The notes beneath the pieces were generated by a model. That model was not told the DNA's origin. It was given only the letters and a program-made list of their open reading frames with translations, and did not search any database. 64,000 nt of DNA, taken from contig OX438743.1 in NCBI GenBank assembly GCA_949316235.1, positions 33,945,242-34,009,241 on the forward strand. The letters run 5' to 3'. How positions within the stretch are numbered: the first letter of the stretch is position 1; every line of letters begins with the position of its first letter. Both the position numbers and the translations under genes were made by a program. This document shows, piece after piece, positions 1 through 12,834 of the stretch. This stretch comes from Oegoconia quadripuncta (taxonomy: Eukaryota; Arthropoda; Insecta; Lepidoptera; Autostichidae).

Positions 1-980
1 CCGTGACATTAATTACTTGTGGGTGGACACGTTTTACGCTGTGCTTGTCGATGCATGGTCGCCAGTCATTTTGTATGGAGATGTTAGAACAGGTAAATTA
101 AATAATCAATTGTGTAGTTAACGAAGGTGAATAAAGTGAAAATATGTTCAACTATTGGCTCTATCCTACAAGCCTGGAGCTTTTTATATACGCGAGATTA
201 CCGTGAGTTACGCTCTGATAGAAACTAGCGCGATTTTCTTGATATAGTGGAAATAATTCAAATTCATTGCATCCGATGATAGTTTTCCTTCACCATGAAT
301 GTTTTCAATGATTCGAATCGTCACAGGATGTCGCCATCCATCTAAAGGGCAGATTGTCTTTTTCTCAAATATCCTTTTCTCGATATGTCCTGGGAGCACA
401 AAAGCAATTAATTATATGCACAGCATTCTTTGTAACACACTTTAATATTGACCAATATTTGCAATAACGATTGAGAATCTTATTATAATGGCAGATAATT
501 AATGTACATTCCAGAGCAAATAAATTATGTTCTATCCAATTCTACCTCTGTCTCTTTGTAAATGTCGTCTCATAAAATGTCCTGTTCTCAAAATCAGTTC
601 GACTGTACTTACCTATATTTGTTATGTATATTCGCGTATATTTTCGCCAGTTGCAAACCGTTTTCATTCTGAATAAATAAATAATAATAATTTTTTGTTC
701 GAATTTTCTGAAGATCTGATAATTTCTTCGGTGATAGAGAGCAGAACCTTACTGAACACGGCTGTTATCAATTATTGGCGGTTCAATTATCTATAACTTA
801 TAAGTTGTAATGTCGATCTTATCTTCGAGATTTTGCATATCATAGTTGATTGAGTAAAGGTAGTCTACGATTCGGGCCCATTGCATTTACAAACACGAAT
901 TTTTTTCAATGTTTTTTATTGAAACGTTCATTAAATCCGTACATAAAATTATGAAAAAAGCATGATTGATGAATGAAAGC
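1..980. other. AT-rich sequence, no gene seen
   Basis: I see no coding frame, RNA gene or clear repeat here. Open frames are short and lack recognisable motifs. Confidence 0.5.
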
Positions 981-982
981 AT

Positions 983-1023
983 GATAAAAGTCTATTACCT
1001 ACTAAAGGTAATAGACTTTTATC
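983..1023. repeat. Perfect 18-bp inverted repeat (hairpin)
   Basis: Two perfectly complementary 18-bp arms (983-1000 and 1006-1023, starting gataaaagtctattacct) flank a 5-nt spacer. It is too short for a typical MITE. It sits just before a LINE-type 3' tail and may be part of it. Confidence 0.8.
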
Positions 1024-1073
1024 AATGAAGTTAATCTTGTTCCGCTGACGGTAGGAGGCACTCCTATAACAAC

Positions 1074-1207
1074 ACTATGCAGTAGTAATATCTGTTTCAA
1101 GCTCCTTTGCCAATGGTTGTCTGAAAGACATAGCGAGCGATAAGAATGATTTTGCACATCTATAAATTGTATATCTATATATTTTTCATTTGTGTACAAC
1201 AAAAAAT
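1074..1207 (+). mobile_element. LINE-type 3' tail (family G), degraded
   Basis: The block containing 'ggttgtctgaaagacatagc' and 'gagcgataag', then an AT-rich run ending 'gtgtacaacaaaaaatg', matches other window copies at 20585-20700 and 59690-59870 (plus) and 4793-4905 and 46195-46305 (minus). The better copies end in 'tgtgcaataaag', a polyadenylation-type end. I read it as the 3' UTR of a non-LTR element. No coding part remains. Confidence 0.55.
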
Positions 1208-1209
1208 GT

Positions 1210-1795
1210 TTCTTAATATTCTTTTATAACAACTAGAAAGATCTTTCAAAAACTTTCCCTTGATCGAATTTCTAAACCTTGATTATCATTCTCGCAACCA
1301 CACGAACCGTATTTTGAACTCATAATTTTATTATTTGAGTCCAGTCAGAACTCGAATCGCACACCTTCGTGACTTAAAGGCGGATCAAATCTCACCATAC
1401 AGCCAATAAGATAATTAATAAAACACTTTATTTACTTTCCAGACATTGCTTTTGTCAAGGAATCGCACGAAGAAGATGATTTCTTCGGCCATATCCAATA
1501 TTTCGACAAAACAGTTACGTAAGTTGCGTTGCTATGTAACCCGCATATTGTTGGCAGTATCGTAACTCGTAATATACGAGAATTATAGTCGGTTCATCGG
1601 ATATTTTGTTTAGTTTGTGACGGTTAGTTTACAACTCTGGGGGCTGTTTGCTGTGTCTATGGCGTGAATAAATAATTTGTGGTCCCTTGTTAAATATTAA
1701 AATGTTGGGAGTCGGGGCGTACAGACGAGCGATTGAGTTTGACGATTAGACGAATTAGAAAACAAATAGATAAAGGTTGATGATGATATCTATGA
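1210..1795. other. Unique sequence, no gene seen
   Basis: No supported gene or repeat. Confidence 0.5.
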
Positions 1796-1796
1796 T

Positions 1797-1840
1797 TTTA
1801 ACCCCTGACAAAAAACAATGGCTGTTATGACTTTGCGGCG

Positions 1841-1883
<43 letters not shown>

Positions 1884-2290
1884 CTGTGATTGTCCGCACA
1901 TATCTTAGTAACGCGTGGTCCGATTTCAGTGCGGTTTTTTGTAAGAGTATTAAAGAATGAAAGAGACAGGTTCTTAGCAATGTTTAAACCGTATAGAAAA
2001 TACATATTTAGCGTTTAACACAGTTTTTTGGTGTAATCCCACGATATCGTCTTTCGAGGGTTTGCAATTTTTTTTTATATTTAAGATTAAACCCGGTACA
2101 TTTTTGATGGAAATCGGTTAAGCCGTTCTGAAGATATTTAGCTTTTAACATTGTTTGGTCTATCTAAATGATATAATCATTGTACTCGGGGGTTTTCTAA
2201 ATTTTAAATTTATAGTTATAGTAGAGGGTAATAATATCTTTCTTATTGCATATCACATCTACAGCCTATATAGCACTGTTTCCATGGTAG
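1797..2290 (+). repeat. Interspersed repeat family H with TG microsatellite
   Basis: The segment begins 'aacccctgacaaaaaacaat', runs into a TG microsatellite (1842-1882), then 'cgatttcagtgcggtttttt' and 'tttggtctatctaaatgat'. The same ordered blocks recur at 52303-52720. The class of the element is unknown to me. Confidence 0.6.
1842..1882. repeat. TG dinucleotide microsatellite
   Basis: About 20 uninterrupted TG units inside repeat family H. Confidence 0.95.
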
Positions 2291-2432
2291 GATATTTTTT
2301 TATTATTAACTGTATACGCAATTCCACAATCTCACCTGATGGAAAGTGACGATGTGGCCGAAGATGAAGCACGAAATTTGCCTATCCACTCTGCTCTTGA
2401 AGATCCCGAGATTCAGGAAAGACTGACACCAG
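2291..2432 (-). mobile_element. LINE-type 3' tail (family E)
   Basis: 'acaatctcacctgatggaaa' followed by 'gtgacgatgtggccgaaga' recurs at 27585, 28800 and 62131, each preceded on the plus strand by a T-rich run. In minus orientation that is a 3' UTR ending in poly(A). Only the tail is present. Confidence 0.6.
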
Positions 2433-2609
2433 AAGGGCGTTACAAGTTCAGTATATTAACTACATACACGTGGAATGCCTCCCTCGCTTAATACATAGTT
2501 CGAAGATGGAATGTCGATGGTGGAATAAGATTATGTAATTTGCAGTAATCGCCACACTTACTGTTTCAGAGCTCCGTACGACCGCTACTACCCATCACTG
2601 ATTATATGC

Positions 2610-2690
2610 TCACGATACCTTAGTCATCTTTTACAATACCCACGGGAAGAGACAGGCGGACTCTAATCCACTCCCCGAAAAAACCCAAGG
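2610..2690 (+). mobile_element. Fragment of interspersed repeat family D
   Basis: 'ccttagtcatcttttacaat' and 'acccacgggaagagacagg' match the last third of the family D copies at 14551, 25141, 61867 and 63304. Confidence 0.6.
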
Positions 2691-4790
2691 TAAAATATTC
2701 ATAATATTCTATGAAAACATTAAGTACGATGGAATTTACGGTATCTAATTACAGGCGTAAAATTTTAGTTATAGTTAATAGGAACACAATATTATGCTTG
2801 ATATGGAAGCAATAAAATTTTTGCCATCAGTACTGCTACAAAGGTTATGTTAAAGATACAATTTGTGAGACAATAAAACCTTCAAATTTAGTTCAATTTA
2901 ATTTAGATGGTTTTAGGTTACAAGAATTTGCCCTATCTTCAAAATAAAAAATAATAATAAATATTATCAGGCGCTCGTTTGTACAGCCCTGGAGCTTCCT
3001 GATTGTGTACATGTGTACATACTGATTACGGATTCCTTAGCCACATCGGTGCTTGCTACCTACCATTAGGTAAATACTAGGCAAAGCTTTAATCTCGTGT
3101 CAGGGAATGAGAGCTCACACTGATTTAATGCTAAGGGGAATTAGAGGTGCCGACCTATTTTGTATGTGATGCAAAGGGATAAATAAAATAATAAAATGAA
3201 ACAGTGACTTTTAACAATTAAAGTTAAATTAAACCGGAATACTTGTGCACGTTCAATCTGCATAGTTACTATTAAATGCAGAGGAATTTAAATTAATTTA
3301 AACAGATTTAAAGCAAAATTCGTGATACTTCGTGAGTGGACAATTGTCATTACCTATAATTGCACTAGTTTTTCACCCTTGGCTTTTCCGCATTACCGGG
3401 AACGCGTACTTTATCGCATACTCTTTATTTCATTTCAAGTCATCTTATCTTAAGGTAGCTACAACTCTCAGGCTACCTCTCTGTCAAAATTCATTACGAT
3501 TCGATTTAATACAAAAAATATACCTACATACATAAATACCTACATTTGAAAACAGGCAAAATGACTAAACGTCGGAAATGAGACCGCGGAGATCAAACAG
3601 AGCGTTACTTAATTTGAACAGTATTGTCTTGTATCCACCCCTATTATTTTTCCCAAGTCAATGGGTACCTAAACACACCAAATTTCGACCGCGATCCCCC
3701 TATTTACATACGAGGATGTGTGCGGTTTTGTTTCTATTTGCGCTAGTAGGGTGTGCACTGGTAATTACGGCTCTGGGACAAGTCCCGAGGCGCGGAGACC
3801 ACATTCACCGATGTAAAGCTCTTGAAAACGTCTAGATGAGTCGATATTATACACACCGATGAATTAAATTATGAAGTTAGAGGCACGACCTTGCCGATGA
3901 ATGGAGTTCAGCTTCATATTTCATATTGAATAGTCCTCAAGTACTTATTACAAGTTGAAGAAGAGCACGGTAATATAACAAAACCTAAAATAATATAACG
4001 AAGACATTAGTCACACGATGACTAGAAATTAATTTATGTTGTAAAAACTGCTTTGGCTCTTCCATTAAGTACTTTAAAGTAATTTAGGAAAACTATATAT
4101 ACCTATATAAGAAAATTTTACAATAACATTCTAAAATTGTGTGAAATGACTACTGTGTGAATCTGGTTCGCTGGTGTATAAACGCAATATCCACTTATTA
4201 CACTGGGATGAAATAAAAACCATAGATGCTAGAAAAATACTTCAATTCCTCAAAGAGGCAAACCTGAGCAGCGAATTGTAGGCAATGGTCGCAGTAGGTA
4301 ATACAGCTCTCTGACGACCTGCAAATGCATACAACCAATACCAATAAATCCGCACTAGTCCCGGGACTATCATAGGGTAATGATGTAATGACGTAATGAT
4401 AAATCCAATATGGCGGACGCTAGCAGCCATTTTGTCACACTTGACAACAAATAATTTCAGCACCCCATCGAGATGGGTATCAAAAGTTAAATCTCGATAA
4501 AAGAAATTCAATAACAGGTAGCACAAAAAATATCTAAATACATACACACATACGTAAAGTCACGCTTGTTTCATGTTTATAGCTAAATTTATATATAAAC
4601 ATATTAATAAAAATTAAACTCTCAAAAAAATATTATGTTCGAGGAACCTAAACTTATAGAAGTCTCTGACTCTGGCCTAAACAAGTTAAGTTATTTCGCC
4701 TTGTTTTCGATTTTTATAGGTAGATTATAGATAGGTCTTTTATTTCCAGTAGATTTAAATTGACATTCATCAAATGATAATCATCTTAAT
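2690..4790. other. AT-rich sequence, no gene seen
   Basis: Several frames of 60-100 codons are open (for example 3578-3835 plus, 4242-4547 minus), but none shows a motif, signal peptide or splice context I recognise. The part at 4260-4450 is richer in CpG. No repeat family assigned. Confidence 0.45.
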
Positions 4791-4792
4791 AT

Positions 4793-4905
4793 CTTTATTG
4801 CACACAAAATTGTTACAGAAATATGCATTGTATATAAAATGTATAAAGGCGAGCTTAACTCCGATAGAGTTTTCTACCAGCAAATCTTAGAGATACATAG
4901 TGTTT
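4793..4905 (-). mobile_element. LINE-type 3' tail (family G)
   Basis: On the minus strand the segment ends 'tttgtgtgcaataaagatat', the same polyadenylation-type ending as the family G copies at 59690 and 46195. Only the 3' UTR remains. Confidence 0.6.
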
Positions 4906-4909
4906 ATTA

Positions 4910-6105
4910 GATCGCGCAGAAAATAGTGTAAACAACATTTAGATAATCATGTATCTAACGTTGAAATAAATGCATGAAGTTTGACGTTTGAAGGCATTTA
5001 TAACCGTCGTCGCGTTTTATAAGTTTTTTGAGTATTTATTATGTTAAACGTTAGTTGTGTGATCGAATTGACACGCAGAGTGGTTTCTGCTCATTCAAAC
5101 AATTTCAAAAAAATCGACTTGACCAAGGACACTATGTATTTCCAGCAAGACCTCTTTAATGCTGTGTTCACTTCTGTCTTCTCTAAATGAACTGGGCCCA
5201 TGTTCATGGTAATTCTGGGTCTTACCTGAATGTCGATGTGGCACTAAAGGGAATAGAGGTCATAAATATTGTATCGGCATTCTCACAACGTAGACACGAT
5301 GCTCTGGAGGAAATTCAGTTGATGTTAAACTTTTTAATGGTGTGGATGGTTGCATATTTAACAGTATTCAAACCGAACTATTTTACAGAAAATAGTATTT
5401 TATACTTCTAGTTTACATAGCACAATATTTAAAATTTATAAGTTACACCGTTCTTTTAAGCGGGTAATGTCCAAGCCGTAAAATGTCCAGTAGATCAGGA
5501 TAATTTTGTTCATGTTTTTGTAAAAACATGTAAATGCACCATGATCTATTGCCAACCATAAAAATTGTATACCTAATTATTTTTAATCAACGTATGTAAT
5601 AGTGTAATATCACACCATATACATAAAGATGTTTTTATAAGCTATGTAAGGTGTATAGTTAGGTCGTCCAACCTACACAAATAGAAAAGAAAAATTTTAA
5701 ATAAGCTCGCGAAATAACAAATTTATTATTGGATTGAAGGATGAAAATACAGACTGCATATTGTTATACTATAATCTGTGACTATAATTGACTATTCTTA
5801 TTCAACATAGTAAAATCTTCAATGAAATTAAAAGGAAAATTAACACAGCTATTGGTATAGCAGAGGTCGGAGTTGGTAGATGAATCTTCCTTACAAACTA
5901 AACTCAATCGTATTTCTTATGCGATAACTATCAAAAGAAATCAAAGAATTTATGCGAGTTATATCCTTTTCAAACAAAGGGAAAAATAAAAATGTAATAT
6001 TGGACTATATACCTACCCATGCCAATTTGCATTTTCCCTAATTTTCTCAATTTAAAAAGAACGTAACTCGCACAAAGATTTTGATTAACTTTGATCTTTA
6101 TGACA
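4910..6105. other. AT-rich sequence, no gene seen
   Basis: No supported gene or dispersed repeat. Confidence 0.45.
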
Positions 6106-6108
6106 TAA

Positions 6109-6310
6109 CTAGCTGTTGCCCACGACTTCGTTCGCATGGAACATTTCATCAAAATCGGATCAGCAAAAGAAGTAGCCTATATAATCCAGGTCCTAATCTA
6201 TCTACAAACCATATTTCATCCAAACCCGTCCAGCCGTTTAGGCGTGAAGAGATAACAATACATACACACACACACACACAAAGAAGAAGAAGAAGAAGAA
6301 GAAGTTGGAT
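6109..6310 (-). mobile_element. Helitron-like non-autonomous element
   Basis: On the minus strand it ends in a short GC hairpin (gcgaacgaagtcgtgggc) followed about 6 nt later by CTAG then T, the layout of a Helitron 3' terminus. Upstream of it lies the block read on the plus strand as 'ccgtttaggcgtgaagagat', common in lepidopteran copies. Its distal side runs into the CA and AAG microsatellites. There is no transposase. Confidence 0.5.
6263..6304. repeat. CA then AAG microsatellite
   Basis: A run of CA units (to 6280) passes directly into eight AAG units (6281-6304). The run sits at the distal edge of the Helitron-like element. Confidence 0.95.
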
Positions 6311-7885
6311 TAGTAGATCAGAATAATATAGTTAAATACGCCTGAATTTAACTTGCAAGGAGAATCGATGTATCCACACCGATAAATGCTAATTAAACTC
6401 ACTAGTTTACAAGTACTTAATATCCAACAAACTTATGAAATATACCTAGTTGAAACTACAAAAGTTCATAGTAAGACAGAAACCCACTACAAAAATAACC
6501 TTGTATTTTAAAGTTTATATTCTGACGACTATACGGAACACTATAGTGCTTAGTCCGATACATCTTTTGCCGGTTTTTTTTTCCATAATACTTATTTACT
6601 ACACTACCTGTGTGGCGTTTCATCTTCTTGTGAATATTATTAAAAACAATGCAGAGATGGCGGAGTTCACATAGATGGACGCACGGACTTTCATGACGAA
6701 ATTATAAACGTGCCATTTTTGTCACACCCTAAAAAGGATGATGAAAGACTTTCACTACCGATCTAAATAATTTATGAGAATAAATTAAAATTCATAAAGA
6801 GCATTTCGACCCAAAAAAATCTTAATCGCATTTCGCAAATCCCTGTAAATAGAATTTTATCCCTTATTACTTTGTATCGAATGTTGCTCAATTTATTAAA
6901 GCTTTTTCGTGCTTTAAGTCTACTTAAAAATCAATCCGGTCTCGGGGCACTCGTTCCAATCAATCACCGTCCGATTGACAATTCAATCGCAATAAGAGAT
7001 GACTGAAGAAGGATTACGTATACGTGACTAAATAATATTACGCGATATGAAAAAAATATCTCAATATACTCTCAAGCTATCTGTCAATTCATCGTTTACC
7101 AGATGACATTCTTTGGTAAGCTGAAAATAAATATATTATCAACTTAATATAACTTTCTCATTTTCAAGTTAAAGATGAAATCAATATTTTTTAAGTATAA
7201 TTGCCGAGACAAAAGAATTATGTGCGAGTTCAGTACAAACAAACGTTGTTTCCATTTCTCTATTATGGACGTCATTTTGTTACTAGGTAAATTTGTTGAT
7301 GGCCCAAACATAAAGGGATTTAATTTTTTCCTCAAACAGATCTTCGAATTTCATCAATAAAAGATAGAAATCTAATTCTAATTTCTACATAAATAAATGA
7401 CGCAGTAGTACGTCTTTTGACCATAAATGACAAAACGGAATATTCATAGAATCACTTCGGTATTTGTCCATCTGTCTTAGCCATTTAATTCTCAAACTAG
7501 TTGTCATAGTCTACGACTCGTAGATAATATTATTGACATTTTAAATGATTAATAAAGACCATCTGTGTTAAGGTAGCCTTGAGAAAGCACGACATAAAAA
7601 AATATACGATATATTTTACTTCATATTTTTTTAACACTTTTTCGAATTAACGCGTCGACATTTTTTCTTCTTCAGTTTATCTCTAAAATTATCACTTTGA
7701 ATTTTTTTTAAGAAATCCCGAATATTAAAAATAACCAGTATATTGACGGAAAATGAGATGTTTGCATAATAGTTTTTTTTACACGTGAAAAGAAAACTCT
7801 CTGGCTCACTTTATTTTGTTGTTTCAGTAGGTTTTGCTTGAAACCTGAGTTAGATAGAAATAATTACGTTTAACTACTTTTACAG
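6311..7885. other. AT-rich sequence, no gene seen
   Basis: No recognisable gene, RNA or repeat. Short open frames on both strands at 7144-7360 overlap each other and look random. Confidence 0.45.
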
Positions 7886-7887
7886 CT

Positions 7888-8172
7888 TTATTTTGATTTA
7901 GTAACACAGATATTTAACGAAATCGTAAAAAATTGTTGGTAAATTTGGTCGTAAAAAAATTGTGGTTGGTATTTGTATAAAATAATATAGTCAGTTCCCG
8001 TGCCTTGGTCACTTTTGAACTCGTAATCATCTACTCCCATGTTGTACATACGCAAGTAAAACGTCCGAAATCTCTTCTCGTCTGCGACAATGCGATCGAA
8101 TTCCTCGATCCATATCTCCCTACTCGAAAGCGCGTGCACCTCGGCCCGGCGTGTAGAGCGCGCGATAGCCAT
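7888..8172 (-). pseudogene. Possible PIF/Harbinger transposase N-terminal remnant
   Basis: A 94-codon frame holds a central stretch, roughly residues 20-45, reading 'REIWIEEFDRIVADEKRF' and then 'YLRMYNMG'. The pattern of a conserved acidic block, 'D-x-x-RF' and 'RM' recalls the N-terminal region of PIF/Harbinger nucleases. The catalytic DDE part is absent, and the last 25 residues look like non-coding translation. It could equally be a chance frame: GC content rises here (8090-8180), which lengthens open frames. No terminal inverted repeat was found. Treat as tentative. Confidence 0.3.
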
Positions 8173-8439
8173 CTACGGCCGATATGCAGTTAATAATGTA
8201 ACTCGATATATAATGCAGGTGGAATACCACTCGACTCCTACGTTTAGTTGTTTAGCGCGATTCATTGCAACGCACTTCCTAACCGATAACGTATGGCTTG
8301 TATTAGAAATTGATTTAGAGATAAATTCTTGAATGCCGCTGGCTGCGTTTGAGTGCAATTTATTGGAGAGCATGTTTAGAAGTGCCAATACTGCTCTTGG
8401 TAATTGAATGGTTGTGTTTGATTGTACGCAATTTACTAT

Positions 8440-9795
8440 TGTAATGGACCTGCTATTTATCTCTTCTATACTACTTGTTATTACAAACACTCATACATCG
8501 CATTACGTTGGTACCGCTATTGCTAATACAATTTACATTGTGTGCGTTGTTTTGAATATACAACAAATACACTATGGGATACCGAGGTATTCGAAGGAAT
8601 ATTTTATTTTCAATATGAATGACTTATTCTTGAATTTTAAACAAATATGTTTTTCATATATGAAATACGATATGAAATCGTAATATAGTAATTATTATTT
8701 ACAGTTTAAAGATTGTCATTATGAAATTCAATGCCAAAGAAATAATATTCTCCATTGTATTTAAATTTTTATATTTTAGTAGAGCGCTTGGCGTTACATT
8801 TCTCATACGACTTGCGCCATTATAGGTGATTCACGTTTATGCATCATAATAAAAACGCCATAAAATCGCCATTATTGGCCATCCTCCATGCACGAGTGGT
8901 ACACTAAATTAAATTATTCAGTGTTTATTAAATTGAACTTGGCTCTGAAAATATATTTTGAAAACTTTACAGTCGTTAATTAAATTAGGCTGACGGAGCC
9001 AATATTTATTGCTTTGTTACTAGATAATTTTTAGTAAGAGTTATACGAGTATTAGCCTTGATTTTCATAGTTACTTAATAAGAAACAATTTCGACTGCAC
9101 GAACTCAAAAAATTATACAAATTGTGAGATTTCTTGTACATGATCACTATAATATAATATTACAAAATAATATTAACATCTAATTAATCTCAAAAATCAC
9201 TATGCAGTACATACGTTATAGAATATTTTTGATGACATAACTAATAGTTTTCTATAGGCAGAGAACAATAATCACTAGTGTATATAGTCAGTCAATAAAA
9301 TAACAGCTGCTGAATAAATCCGTATATTTGATAAACTTGCAGATCTACTGACATACGAGTAAATTAAGAGTAAATATTATTTTGGAAAAAAGACAATATA
9401 CAGAATGAATTTCAATTCGTGTAATTTTCATTAACTGATGACGCCACTCTTAATTACGAACAACTTTCGCCAAGCAACCATAGTGGGATTCAATAAAAAA
9501 AGTTTCGATTACCCATACAAAGTAAACCATTTTGAAACCACCTTTAGTATGGAAGTCCAACAAAGTTCGACCGGTTTACGAACTGATTACGAACAACTTT
9601 TCACTAGGAACCAGAGTCAAATTCAACCGATCAAGAAAAATCCTATGTATCAATCAGCTACTAAACCTCTTCACTACAAGACAATAATAAAAATTTGTTG
9701 TTTAAAAAACTATATTTGCCTTGTAAATGAGCAAAATTTTTAATGCTCAAAATGTAACGATTTTCGAGTAATAGATAACACATTTAACATTTTTT
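8440..9795. other. AT-rich sequence, no gene seen
   Basis: No recognisable gene, RNA or repeat. The 101-codon frame at 9438-9743 has no motif I know. Confidence 0.45.
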
Positions 9796-9856
9796 TCCCA
9801 TTGATTTAGTTTTTTAACATAAGTTTTTTTTTCATTTCCTTTTTTCATCATCTGAT

Positions 9857-12415
9857 TTAAGAGCCATGCTCTTGTCGGTGGAGATTTTTCCATATCTCTC
9901 TGCTCTCCGCCTTCCTCTTGACCTCCTGATACGACACGACGTTCAACTTCTCTTTTATTTGCTGCATGTAGCTTATTCTCGGTCTTCCTCTTTTTCTTTT
10001 CCCTTCTATTCTTCCTTCTATTATAGTTTTGATGAAATCATCGTGTCGTATAAGGTGTCCCAGCATTTTCCCTCTTCTATTCTCAATTACTTGCAACAAT
10101 TTCCTTTTTTCCTTTACTATATTTAAAACCTCTTCGTTCGTTTTCTTCTCTGTCCAGCTGATACGTTCCATTTTCCTCCAGCACCACATCTCAAAAGCTT
10201 CCAATCTTTCTTTGTATTTAAGAGTTAAAGTCCACGTTTCACACCCATACAAAGCAATGCTCCAAATGTACACTTTTATAAGTTTTTTACGAACTCGGCC
10301 TGATATTCTGGCTTTGAGCAGGTTCTTTTTTGCATTGAATGCTTGTCTTGCCATTGCTATTCTTGCTTTTATGTCTGGCGTACATCGGGAGTCATTAGTA
10401 ATTACGCTGCCTAGGTATTTAAATGATTCAACCTGTTGAATTTGTGTACTATTTAGAGTAATAGGGCTATTTTTTGGGTGTTTCGATGTAATTAGAGTTT
10501 TTGTTTTATTGATATTAATTTTGAGTCCAAATTCTTTGAAAATAAAGTCCATTTCTTTAAGCAGTTCTTCCAATTCTGCCTTACTCTCTGCCATGGCTAC
10601 AATATCGTCTGCGAAACGTACAAATTTGAATATTTCCCCATTTATTTTGACACCCCCCTTTTCTGTATTTGTTATTTTACGGATTGCACACTCTATAAAT
10701 ATGTTGAAAATCAAGGGCGATAGTGGACACCCCTGCCTTACTCCTTGTTTAATTTTTGCTTCTCCTTTTGCCTCTCCTACCTCTATTACCATTTCTTGCT
10801 TTTTATACAATTCGTAGATGATCCTTCTATCTCTATAATCCAATCCTGCTTTTATAAGTATTTCCATCATTTTCTCCCAGTTGACTTTATCGAAGGCCTT
10901 TTCTAGATCAATAAACACTATATGTGTGTCTAAGTCAAAATCCAACCTTCGGTCTATTATTAATCTTACTGCTAAAATAGCCTCCCTGGTTCCCTTTTCT
11001 TGTCTGAATCCATATTGATCCGGTCCCACAAATCGTTCCGTTAACGGCCTAATTCTATTTTGTATAATTTTAATTAATATTTTGCTGGCTTGTGATATAA
11101 TACTGAGAGTTCTGTGTTCTTCACATTTAAGTGTGTTTGCTTTTTTTGGTAGTGTTACGGTCTTACTTAAACAAAAATCTTTAGGTATTTTTCCTGTTCT
11201 ATACATTTCCTGAATTAAATTAAAAATCTCTTCCTTTAACGGGTCGCAAACTGCATATTTAATCATTTCAATGTAAATATTATCTAGTCCCGCTGCTTTA
11301 CCGTTTTGAATAAATCTTAACGCTTTTTCAAATTCCTCTCTTAAAATGCTGGGTCCTATTTCTGTGATCTCGACCTCTTCTTCTTTTTCAATATAACTTT
11401 CCGCCATACCTTCCCCTTCATATAGTTCTTCTATATAACATGTCCATCTTTTAACAATTTCTTTAGGATCAATTAGTATTTTTCCTTCTTTATCTAAGAC
11501 GGCAGTACTATTTCTTTTATGTTTTTTATATATTTCTCGAATTATGCTATATGCTTTGTCCATTTTTCCCTGTTTCATGAGACTTTCTATCTCATTACAT
11601 TTTTCTTCAGAATTTTTTTCTTTCGCTTCTTTACATAATAATGTTATTCTATTTGTTAATTTCCTGTACTCCTTATTACTACCTTCGTCTGTCTTATTTC
11701 TTAATTTTCTTCTATTTAGCATTAAATCTATAATTTCTGAACTGAGCCACTTTTTTCTTGGAATTAGTTTTTCTTTCTTAAGTGTCTCTTCTGCGCTTTT
11801 AACCATAATATTTTTTGTAATATTCCATCTGTCTTCAATACAAATATTTTCTGATATATTTTTACAACTATCTTTATATTGTTCAAACTTATCACCTATT
11901 CTATTACTATATTGCACTCTACTATCACTATCTATATCCTTAAGTTTACTGAGATCTAGGTTCTTTGGTTTATGTTTCCTCTTTATTTTCTTTATTTCAA
12001 AGTTGTGAAGACTAACAAGAAGGATGTGGTCTGTGTTTAAGTCTGCTCCAGGTAATGTTTTACATAAGCTTATTTGATTCCTGAATTTACTTTTTACCAT
12101 TATGTAGTCTAATTGATATCTCGCAATATCTCCTGGCATTTTCCACGTGTAAAGTCTTCTTTTAGGTTGTTTAAATATTGTATTTGTAATAATGAGATCC
12201 TTTTCTTTACAAAATTGTACTAGTCTTTCCCCTCTCTTATTTCTCTTTCCCAATCCAAAATTTCCTACTGTTTTATCGTCCCCTCCTTCTCCGACAACTG
12301 CGTTGAAATCACCCATAATTATCAAACTATCTGTATCTTTGACTGTATCTAGTAATGTGTCCATATCATTGTACATATCTTCTATTTCGTCATCTGAGTG
12401 GTTGCTAGTTGGCAT
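9857..12415 (-). pseudogene. LINE endonuclease/reverse transcriptase, main part
   Basis: The frame encodes 852 residues from an internal methionine. The true frame continues upstream to about 12470. It cuts DNA and copies the element RNA into the nick (target-primed reverse transcription). Seen in order: endonuclease 'GDFNA' at about 35-39, 'DYIMV' at about 103-107 and the catalytic 'TDH' at about 128-130; then the RT fingers and palm with 'FIDLEKAFDK' (501-510), 'RQGCPLSP' (560-567) and the active-site 'FADD' (601-604). It ends with a thumb and C-terminal region containing 'YGCETWTL', 'WCWRKM' and 'RGRPR'. The RT core is uninterrupted and its key residues are kept. The first part of the endonuclease lies in another frame (12466-12834), so one indel is the only clear break. 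Whether this copy could be helped in trans cannot be judged from sequence. Confidence 0.85.
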
Positions 12416-12465
12416 ATAGACCTGTATTATTGTTACATCTGTGGGTTTTGATTTAATCTTAACTA

Positions 12466-12834
12466 CTATTTAGTATTAGTACCCCATCTCTTATTTAGTA
12501 TTATAGCGGTACCGTTTGTACCTTGTTTTTCTCCAGTGTAAATAACTCTATATTCGCCACTCCAGAAATCTCCACTTCCCTCCCATCTGACCTCACTCAA
12601 ACCTAGTATATCCATTCCAAGTCTGTCCATCTCCATCTTTACTTCTTCTAACTTCCCCGGTTCTAACATTGTCCTCACATTCCACGTTCCAACTTTACAA
12701 GGATTTCGCATGATGACAACCGAGTCAGCCTTGCTCCTGACCCTGCCGGACTCAGACCGCCACGCCATCTGATATCGTGGAAGCCCGTTGTCAAGAACTA
12801 CTTTCTTATTGTTGTGCATTTCATAAAACTCCAA
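12466..12834 (-). pseudogene. LINE endonuclease, N-terminal part, frameshifted
   Basis: This 122-residue frame carries the start of the APE-type endonuclease. It includes 'VGTWNVRTM' near residues 48-56, where the asparagine is catalytic in the family, and 'LSEVRWEGSG' near residues 78-87 with the metal-binding glutamate. It stops at a TAG (12466-12468), while the family sequence clearly continues in the -1/+2 frame directly after, with 'VVKIKSKP' and 'IIQVYMPTS' leading into the 852-codon frame. A single small indel around 12466-12475 explains it. The start ATG at 12834 was taken because it is the first one before the conserved block; the natural start could lie further upstream. Confidence 0.8.

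Noticed and set aside
9866..12419. Plus-strand open frames of 75-154 codons
   Set aside because: Hydrophobic, serine/leucine-rich antisense shadows of the LINE frame.
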